NCBI GenBank assembly: GCA_963575745.1
Contig: CAUYUJ010015719.1
Span: 215,001-279,000 of the forward strand
Direction of reading: 5' to 3'
DNA length: 64,000 bases
From: Prorocentrum cordatum
Lineage: Eukaryota; Sar; Dinophyceae; Prorocentrales; Prorocentraceae
Notes under the pieces: generated by a model
Databases searched by the model: none
What the model saw: only the letters and a program-made list of their open reading frames with translations
Told to the model about the DNA's origin: nothing
Position numbers and translations under genes: made by a program
In this document: positions 56,440 to 64,000 of the stretch, piece after piece
Layout of the letters: the number at the start of each line of letters is the position of its first letter
How positions within the stretch are numbered: position 1 is the first letter of the stretch

Positions 56440-56580
56440 TTCTAAGAGCGCCCCACGACGGCCCAAGGGGCCCGCAAGAGGCACCCAAGACGGCCCACGA
56501 GGGCCCCACGACCGCCCAAGAGGCCCCCCCCAAGACGGCCCATGAGGGCCCCAAGACGGACCCAAGGCAGGCTCAATAGG
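56440..56580. repeat. CCAAGACGGCC minisatellite
   Basis: Same unit family as 45785-46055, here with CCCACGAGGGC variants. Confidence 0.85.
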
Positions 56581-56639
56581 GGGACCAAGGGCCTCAACGG
56601 GCCAACGCGCGTTCGCATTCGTTCGCGTTGGAGCCGTAG

Positions 56640-58796
56640 CAATTTTGGCGCCCGCCCCCTAAGAGAAAACGACATTACGACAGAGTGGGTTCGATGGCTG
56701 CGCATTCTCTTCGAGTCGCCACAGGCGGGCGCATTCAGAGGCTCCGTTACCATGCAACGCTGGACGGACAAGCACGAGGTTCCGATCGCACATCTGAGTT
56801 TTTGTTTGATTCACAATCTGCACATTACCTCGTGGAACAGTGGTCGTTAGGCTTGCTTTCAGCCAGGAAAATACAAGTAATTGCGAACCACCAGAGGAAA
56901 GACATGGAAGCAGTGTTGACGAATCTCGGTGCGCCTTTAACGAACGTGCCAAAATCTTTGGTTGCTTTGTCTGAGCTTGGATCTCGCGGGCTGCACGGCA
57001 ACGCTAACCGTGGCCTTCTGAGGTTCTTGGGTGCTCCAGACACACCCCCTGCCGAGCTTCTCCCTATCCAGACCGAGGTGATAAAACCGCGAGAAACTGA
57101 AGGGGAAGTTGACGTGACGCGCCAGCCGTTTATGTTTCCACACATTCAGTTTTCACATCCTCACAAATACAAGCCACATGTTTTTTCGGCGGAGGTTTCT
57201 TGGGCCCGATGGGTCGCCCGACAAGCTGGAAGATTTCTGGACAAACGTAGAGAGGGTGAACGATCCCCGTTTACATGGGCATCCAATGACAAAACGGCCA
57301 AATTGGAAACGCAATTCAATACCAATTCTCATACACGGAGACACAGTGCCAGTTGTAGCAGATGGTAAGTCCAACACCGTCGGGCTCGAGCGTCTGAGTT
57401 CCCAGCCGCTGTTTGCGACGGGCACCGCGCTCGCGGTCAAGATGTTGATGTCCGTGTGTTTCTCGAGTTGCATGGCAGAGTCCACCATGGATGAAGCGCG
57501 GGCAATACTTTCTTGATCACTTGCTGCGTGCTTCCTGGGCCAACGCCCACAAGTTGACTCTGATGGACACGCGTGGCCCCCGAATTCGTCGGAAGCTGTG
57601 CTCGCCAACTCGCGCGCGCCTTTAGCTGACGGTTACTTCTTGGTTCTCTGGGGGATCGAAGGACGCGAGGTGCACAACACCTCGGCGCGCCTAAGTTCCA
57701 GGCGTTTTTTTTTTTTTTTTGGGGGGGGAAGGAGGGCCGAGGAGGAAGGGCATTGGGGAGGAGGATGAGGAGGAGGAGGAGGAGGATGGGGAGGGGGAGC
57801 TCTATTCATGCCAACTCCCAGGAGATCTGGAGCGGTTCGCTCTCGGCCTCAAGATGCGACATTTTGGCGCCCACAGGCCAAATTGACCTATGCGAAGCTG
57901 ATGGTAGTGATCCAGACCCGTTGATGTGGCCGACGTGCTTCGAACGCCATGCAAAATGGAAAACAACCCTCGCCGCGCGGGCGTCGCGGCGGGCACGGGG
58001 CCCAGACATGCACATGTTGTTTAGAACATTTGGTTTCTTGTCTGCATTAAATATCGAGCCAGATGAACTACATATCTTGCACATTGGTACGAGCATGTAT
58101 TTATGTGGATCCGTATTGAAATTGCTAGTATACAAAATAATGCCAGGCACCCCAGAGGTGAATATACGATCTGTGTGGCGCGAAGTCTTGCAGTATGACA
58201 GGCGGGAGAAGCCCGTGGTGCAATATTCAGTTCTCAAGTTGTCGTCTTTCATAGACGCTGGTAAATGGAAAGAGAAGTACCCGAGACTCGAAGGGAGAGG
58301 CGTCGAGATAAAAGCTTTCGTGTACGCGCTAGTAGCAATATGGCCTCAATTCAAAAGGACATGCGCAGCCCACAAGAGGCGCGATGATCTCATCACGCGC
58401 ATTCTTGATTGCCAAGTGCGAATTCAGGAGCTCCTGGACGAATATAGTAAGGAATTGTTTACGACTGCTGCTGCCAGTGCTGCACTCCGTAAGGACATTG
58501 ATCAGTTTCTTGACTTGTGGACCACCATCGGGTTGTTGGCTGATGCTCGAAAGCAATGTCTCATGTCCGCAGCGCCGAAACTTATATGGTTATGGTTCTT
58601 GGGACAACGGCCCCAGTTTCTTTCGCCAAGGAGGGGGTCTTGTTTCATCGACGAGGATTTCGTGAAGGCCATGAAATTCATAGCAGCGCGTTCTCTCAAT
58701 GGACAGAAGCAGCACATCGCTCCTCGACTCATCTTTTCAAAGTTCAGGTGGGTTCAGAGATTCCAGTCTTTGCCGTATTCGTTTTTGCGTCATTGA
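56640..58796 (+). pseudogene. Decayed mobile-element-like protein (transposase-type, unrecognised family)
   Basis: Protein-like sequence passes through at least three + frames in order. Near 56650-56850: TEWVRWLRILFESPQAGAFR and WTDKHEVPIAHLS. 56830-57240: VEQWSLGLLSARKIQVIANH, then SAEVSWARWVARQAGRF. 57178-57516: RRRFLGPDGSPDKLEDFWTN and IPILIHGDTVPVVADGKSNT. A poly-T/AGG patch at 57700-57790 interrupts. 57753-58796: HILHIGTSMYLCGSVLKLLV, YPRLEGRGVEIKAFVYALVA and the last block SCFIDEDFVKAMKFIAARSL, ending at 58794. The HGD, WGIEGRE and LHIGTS blocks in this order remind me of a repeated dinoflagellate protein family with transposase-like spacing; I cannot name it. The frame changes make it a pseudogene, though some may be unplaced introns. 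Confidence 0.5.
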
Positions 58797-59199
58797 TTTA
58801 ATTTAGAATGGGTTTCACTTTGCTGCAGCCGCTGTGGATGCGCACTGAGAGCGTGAACAGAAGAAGCACGGGGGGGGGGCCTCGGTGACGGGGTCTCCCT
58901 GCGTTTTCCTTGGAGAACGCTACTGCGCAATCCCGCCAGACCCTAAACGTTCTTGTTGACCCCGAGGCTTTGCCGCGTGACGAGTACAGTGGGGCTGTCT
59001 GTAGGCGCTGCCACGTGGCGCGTGATATTATGTAGTCGCTGTTGTCGTTTCAACAGAGCTTGCCGCGCGGCGATTAGAGTGGAAGGTTGTTTGGTCCGAT
59101 GCATCGCCCCCGTTCCCTTCTTCCCCATGCCGCTACCGCTGCCGCCCACAAGCGCGCGCTATGAGCTACAATGCAACGCAGGCGCCGTAGATCAATTGA
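58797..59199. other. Gene-free stretch
   Basis: No recognised signal. Confidence 0.45.
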
Positions 59200-59385
59200 A
59201 CACTTACCGAACATGTACCATCAATCTATTGTACATTAACCATATATGTACGATACATCCACCATACATTTACCATAAATTTACCATAAATGTACCATAC
59301 ATTTACCATGCATTTACCATACATTCACCATAAAATTACCATACATTTACCATGCATCTACCATGCACAAACCATGCGTTCAGCA
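59200..59385. repeat. ATTTACCATA/ATGTACCATA repeat
   Basis: 10- to 12-bp units of TTTACCATACA for 185 bp; similar words build the inverted repeat at 54815. Confidence 0.92.
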
Positions 59386-59455
59386 TGTCACGTGCCCAAG
59401 ATTTTTGGGGACCGCGCCCGAAGTTCTTGGGTTTCGTGCTCGATCTTTCTTGCTC
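59386..59455. repeat. Decayed copy of the CGTGCCCGAAG repeat
   Basis: CGTGCCCAAGATTTTTGGGG and CGCGCCCGAAGTTCTTGGG match the unit at 50388-50560. Confidence 0.8.
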
Positions 59456-59469
59456 TAAGTCAAAATTTA

Positions 59470-60730
59470 AGGCATGTGCGCGAGAATCTTGGGTTTTCCC
59501 CGAGGACCTGTTTCTTGGGCACCCGGATGCATAGGGTAGGGGGCAGCGTACCTCGGTCGCGATGCTGGGCGAGAGCATTGCTGAGGTCGCTGCACCGGGG
59601 CGGCGGTGCCGCTCGGGGTGTTGCCTTCAACAACTGGGGTTGCAGCATCTGCTGGCGACTCGGCTGGGATTTTCTCGGTTGGAGAATTGGCTGGGCCACT
59701 CCCCTCCTTTTCTCCTTAAGACAATTGGTCATCCCAAAGGCGCTATCAATATTGAAGACCCCAAACAGCCTGTTGGCGAAACAAACCTTGACACTAAATG
59801 GGGACTCCGTGAACCTGTGTATGAAAACCATAGCCTCTTGGATGCCTGAGCAATTTCGTCGCGCGGTGTCCAATGCTTCATTCCTTAATCAGTTGATTTA
59901 ATTATGAAGTAAGTCAAATGTCTCTACTGCAGATCCGATCCGTCAATCCAAATCATAAGCGTCTTCCAGCATTTGGGTGAAGCATGGGGCCCCGCGGACA
60001 TGAACAAGAATATGCCTTCGCGCACAGCTAACAAAATTCGCTCCCATCTTCCATTGGTGGGGATTCGAGCAATTGGTCGGTTCCAAATTCCACCCACAAG
60101 CTCGGATAAGCCCGGCGGTGCTTCATGAATGATGTCTTCGTCCAACCAGTTCTTATTTGAACAGTCGATAAGTATTCAAGAACAAATTGCGTTGCAACTC
60201 TGGTAACTTCTGGCCTCTCGTATGTTTCATTGTTGTACATATGGCCACGCATGCAGCCATGCACAGATATCAATTCAAGCCAACAAGGCAGCATTCTATT
60301 CGGAACAATCAGCGGGTGTGGGCGATCTGTTTATTGCATACGCCGTCCGACATCGCCGCCTTCTGATCTCTTCACGTTCCGAGATGACTTCATGCGGCTT
60401 GGCCGGTGATGAAGTTCAGCAACGAGTCGGAAATCTATGTCTCCTACTTGGTTCGACGCAGACGCCCGGTTCGCTGCGTTCAAGTTCTCCGTCAACACTC
60501 GCCCTGCTGGAATGATGACAAATCCTCTGTCTTCCATCTCTCGTTCCCACTGGTCCCAGCCCGTCTCCGGTCGAATTTGTTTTGCACTAACATGTTCCCA
60601 ATCGAAAGCTGCTGAGGAGCATCTCATAGGACGAGCAAATTGGTCCTGATCTGGTGCCCAAATCAATGGCCACCGCTGGGCAGCTGTGGGGTAAGCGCCC
60701 CTACGCTGATGTTCTAGCCAGTCGATGAAT
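59470..60730 (-). pseudogene. Coding-like 3' part of the 59.5-62.9 kb - strand region
   Basis: Protein-like blocks alternate between frames: EHVSAKQIRPETGWDQWERE and FVIIPAGRVLTENLNAANRA at 60610-60470, HGCMRGHMYNNETYERPEVT near 60260-60200, LWVEFGTDQLLESPPMEDGS near 60090, and RRNCSGIQEAMVFIHRFTES and CFANRLFGVFNIDSAFG at about 59870-59730. All are on one strand and continue from the blocks upstream. No family recognised. Confidence 0.4.
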
Positions 60731-60737
60731 CTGAGCT

Positions 60738-61253
60738 TCAGGGGTTCAGATACTGGAGGTATTGCTCGTGGCGCGCCGGCGGCTGTGCCGAGGCGCTGTC
60801 AGCGCGCCAGGAAGGAACGGCCCCTGGCTGCGAATTCATGAACGTACCACCAGCCAAAGCCGTCTTGAAACGCATGTGTTCCTGATTAACCCATTTGCGC
60901 TGACGTTGCTCGGCCTTGCTCAAATTGTCCAGTGCATCAGCAGAGCCCAGGCTCCTTGCTCTTAGCCCGTTAAAAATCATTTTAGATCGGTTCTCTCCCC
61001 TCGGGGCGGCATCAAGACGCGGAGTCAGTCCTAGTCTCGTCCGCGCAGCAACCAAACCATGTTTTCCAGGCGGTTGTAAGTAATTCGCTCTGACGTTTTG
61101 TACCTGACAGGAGTGAGACATTGCAGCCAGTATCCGAAACCAGCCCTCGCGGCATGGTATCGAGCGTAAATGTACCTTCCATCGTTTGTAAATTATTCGC
61201 GCGATGAGGGCCTTTTCTTCTTCGGACAGCGTACTTTGCCCTACGTCGGCCAC
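60738..61253 (-). pseudogene. Coding block following the KptA-like segment, unrecognised
   Basis: 171-codon frame: LSEEEKALIARIIYKRWKVH, EGWFRILAAMSHSCQVQNVR and LSKAEQRQRKWVNQEHMRFK. It overlaps the end of the preceding block by 13 bases in a different frame, so the pair is probably one reading frame split by a shift. Confidence 0.4.
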
Positions 61254-62403
61254 TTGTTCATCGGAGAAGATTCACGTTCTGATTGTATCAGACGAGAAAA
61301 CACCTCCCACGCAGACCACTCTTGTGAAACTATCAAGTTCCACACCATATGTGGCACGTTGTTTCTACCAAGTTGTTCAACCACTTGCATTTGCACAGTG
61401 CGAGACATATCATTGAAACGTGCTTGTCCTGTCGTCGCAGGAGACCCGTCGCGACAGATTCGATACCTAAGGCGGGTCACTACCCGTCCATTGAAGACAA
61501 CAACAGACTGCCAATTCTCATTCGGCGTCGCATCAGTATCCCAGAAAGACAGGGTGACTCCATGAGGCCAAGTTCCCTGAGTGCGGGGTCCACCGCCCGC
61601 TGGGGCAGTGCCCTCAGCCTGGTATACCTTGGCGGGTGGAGCCTCACCGTCCTTCCGCTGGCCGAGCCAGTGAAGGAGGTGTTCAGCATATTCCACGGGG
61701 AACTCGCGCCTCGCCGGGGTCAATCTGAGAAGTCCGTAGTCAGGTGCTTTGCGCAATCCACTCAACTTGTTCGGGTATTTAATAGTCCCTGCTCCCAAAG
61801 TTGACTCCTTTATGGTTTCTAAGAATGTAACGTGCAGCAGATGCCCGTGGCACCGCACCATCCCGAACTCGTAAGGAGCATACATGCGCTCTATGCAATG
61901 TCCCTGACACGCACGAAAGAATAGTGGCATGGGTTTGGCAGCCCGTCAGCTCTATCAGTGGCGATGACTAGGTCCCCGTGCTCCTGATAAGCGACTGTGT
62001 CGCGTGAGGCGTCTGGGTGCAGAAAAGACCGCCCTTGCTCAATTATCTGTGTCTCTTCAAGAATCGCAATGTCGTCGGCTCTAGTGCCTAGAACATCAAT
62101 TTCTTCCGATGGCAGCATTGTCAGGCCGTGCATTGCAAGAGCAGTAGTGGCGTGTGTGATGCCATCATTCGTCATCTTCCGAATGAGGTCGCCTACATGC
62201 ACCCACCCGCCCGATGTTCGGGCGTACTCGGCGCAATGTCTCGCCATGTTCACCGCGCACTCACCTACAAATTGCGCTTGGGAGTGCGCTCGGTGGCTGC
62301 ACTTTCTCCAAAACTCTGACCTTCCCAGCATTGCGGGCCTCCGGCCATGCTTCAACAGCTTTGCCTCCGTTTCCTCGGCTGTGCCGGTAGCGTCGTTCGG
62401 CAA
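61241..62403 (-). pseudogene. KptA/Tpt1-like (RNA 2'-phosphotransferase family) segment, frameshifted
   Basis: KptA/Tpt1 enzymes transfer an RNA 2'-phosphate to NAD+. On the - strand, block 1 (62403-61891) holds NMARHCAEYARTSGGWVHVG, like the family's LRH...GWV.V.DLL start, and ends at the stop after RVRDIA. Block 2 (61930-61241) overlaps by about 40 bp in another frame and opens FFRACQGHCIERMYAP, like the RAxQGHS motif, followed by HLLHVTFLETIKEST, like the LxHGT strand (V in place of G). Spacing between GWV and QGH is longer than usual. The C-terminal part (FARREFPVEYAEHLLHWLG-type sequence, then VVVFNGRVVTRLRYRI) is outside the family. Assignment rests on three motifs by eye. Confidence 0.45.
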
Positions 62404-62469
62404 TGCTAGAGGAATGAGTGCATTGTAGGGCTCCTGGGGGATGGAATCTGGCCTGTCATCCGAAACGCA

Positions 62470-62950
62470 CTATGCTTTGAGAAATGTGAGTGCTTGGTCA
62501 AAACTTTCTACTGCTAGCTCCCCAAGCAGCGCAAAGATCGGGTCGTGTACCATGCGTGCGTTCTCCTTGATCGTATGATAAGCACGCCCACGAACGGCTG
62601 CGATGTGTGGGGGCACTGGGCCGGCCCTGTGGGCTTCAGTGACCTGCTTTCGGACTTCGTTACTCGTTCCATCACGAACGTTCTCTCGTTGTTGTTGATC
62701 AAAATACAGAGGTCCTCCATCAGTACTGAGTCTTGCATGACTGGAATTCCTATTTCGACCTGGAGGGTCTTTCTCCTCAGGACGGAGCTGTTTATGATCA
62801 GGCGTCGGCGGAATAATCACGCGCAAGCATAAATTCGTGACCCCTGGAGTATTATCAGCATCCACGTCTTCCGCGATTAACAAGTAAGAGTTCTCCCCAG
62901 AATTGGGGATTCTCAGTCTATTGTCCTGCGGTTCTGCAGGTCGCGCGTCA
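62470..62950 (-). pseudogene. 5' coding block of the KptA-like region, unrecognised
   Basis: Frame with NRLRIPNSGENSYLLIAEDV, RLSTDGGPLYFDQQQRENVR and a final ARMVHDPIFALLGELAVESF before the stop at 62470. Upstream the frame runs into the ATCGATCTCACT/GGGACACC minisatellite, so its true start is unknown. Confidence 0.35.
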
Positions 62951-62989
62951 CTCTCCCCATCCGTTTTCGCTGCGGCTGACCCTTCGTTG

Positions 62990-63710
62990 TCCCACGGGAC
63001 ACCACGGGTCACCACGGGACACCTCTCGATCTCACGATCGGTCTCACTATCGATATCACTCAACGTGACACCATAGCACACCACGCGACAACACATCAAT
63101 CTCACTATCGATCTCACTGTCGATCTCACTCAAAGGGGCGCCACGGGACACCACGGGACACCATGGGACACCTGTCGATCCCACGATCGATATCACTATC
63201 GACCTCACCCAACGGGGCACCACGGGGCACCACGGGACACCTCGGGGCACCACATCGATCTCAGTATCGATTTTTCTATCGATCTCACTATCGATCTCAC
63301 CCAACGGGACACCACGGGACACCACGGGACACCTGTCGATCTCACTGTCGATCTCACTATCGATGTCACTTTTTCGGACACCACGGGACACCAGTATCGA
63401 TCTCAATATCGATCTCAATATCGATCTCAGTATCGATCTCATTTAACGGGACACCACGGGACACCACGGGACACCGAGGGACACCGCGAGCCACCGCCGG
63501 ACGGACGGACGGACGGGCGGGCGGGGGAGAATCATTTGTCTTGACTTCGCCCCAGCAGCGGCGGACACCATGGGACACCACTGGACACCACGGGACACCG
63601 CGGGACACCGCGAGCCACCGCCGGACAGGCGGGCGGGGGAGAATCATTTGTCTAGAACTCGCCCTAGCAACGGCGGACACCACAGGACACCACGGGACAA
63701 TCATTTGTCT
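62990..63710. repeat. Composite minisatellite: GGGACACCAC and ATCGATCTCACT units
   Basis: Blocks of CACGGGACACC alternate with TATCGATCTCAC. From 63480 a longer unit including CCGCCGGACGGACGG and TCATTTGTCTTGACTTCGCC is repeated two to three times. Confidence 0.93.
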
Positions 63711-63866
63711 TGACTTCGCCCTGGCAACGGCGGGTTCATTCCTCTCGCGCGCCCACGAAGCTGCGCCTCGCCCGAACGCGCGACACGAGTGAAACGAAAC
63801 GATTTCCCGGTTGGGGGTCTCCGTTCCGCTGCGATCTCACCCCCCAACCTCCGATTTCGGCGTTAT
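63711..63866 (+). repeat. Dispersed repeat K, copy 2
   Basis: See copy 1 at 32545. Confidence 0.88.
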
Positions 63867-63914
63867 GGGGGCCTCCCAATTAAAGACGGTGAGAACACAA
63901 GAACAGGCAGCGGG

Positions 63915-63960
63915 AGCGGAGGAGGAGGAGGAGGAGGAGGAGGCGGCGAAGGAGGAGGTG
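63915..63960. repeat. (GGA)n tract
   Basis: GGA triplets near the window end. Confidence 0.9.
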
Positions 63961-64000
63961 CGGGGACCAAAAGTACAGAAACTTAAACTTTAGTGATATA

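Overview
The window reads as nuclear DNA of a dinoflagellate. The evidence is in the sequence: four loci carry relics of the dinoflagellate trans-spliced leader (core AGCCATTTTGGCTCAAG) at about 4300, 21348, 34032 and 42347, two of them as tandem relics; one recognisable gene has introns with GA or GT donors and an AG|G acceptor, flanked by short direct repeats; base composition is GC-rich; and most of the DNA is microsatellite, minisatellite and decayed retroelement. I cannot name the species. Almost all long open frames here are translations of trinucleotide repeats, so the gene list is short.

Layout. 1-3.3 kb: GC-rich, no gene. 3.4-4.33 kb: decayed retrogene (- strand) with tandem leader relics. 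5.1-7.4 kb: multi-exon short-chain dehydrogenase/reductase gene (- strand), the best host gene. 7.4-15.2 kb: dispersed repeats, a long hairpin, a 152-bp satellite and a 0.9-kb GA tract. 15.2-16.7 kb: 3' end of a LINE-type element (RNase H, + strand). 16.7-22.5 kb: satellites, miniature inverted-repeat elements, a leader relic. 22.7-24.8 kb (- strand): an unrecognised probable exon plus a retroelement endonuclease fragment. 25-33.3 kb: miniature elements, a diverged roughly 1-kb duplication and minisatellites. 33.6-34.05 kb: compact retrogene for a single-pass membrane protein with its leader relic (- strand). 36.4-41.5 kb: a roughly 5-kb decayed LINE (- strand). 41.7-42.4 kb: candidate retrogene with tandem leader relics. 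42.4-49.2 kb: almost pure repeats. 50.9-54.7 kb: two lineage-specific genes (+ strand), one frameshifted and one intact. 56.6-58.8 kb: decayed mobile-element-like protein (+ strand). 59.5-62.9 kb: frameshifted - strand coding region with a KptA/Tpt1-like segment. 63.0-64.0 kb: minisatellite plus a dispersed repeat.

The window does not form an operon or pathway. Its theme is genome turnover. mRNAs carrying the leader were copied back into the genome. Two families of small inverted-repeat elements occur repeatedly: TIR-A (11 full or partial copies; ends TCGGGC/GCCCGA) and TIR-B (3 copies; ends TA-CAGTCAGGCCCC, Tc1/mariner-like). At least eight other dispersed repeat families share the interval with two or more LINE remnants. 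Three-base repeats also form the bulk of some introns.

Limits: exon boundaries were placed by eye, family names rest on motif recognition without a database search, and coordinates of decayed elements are approximate.
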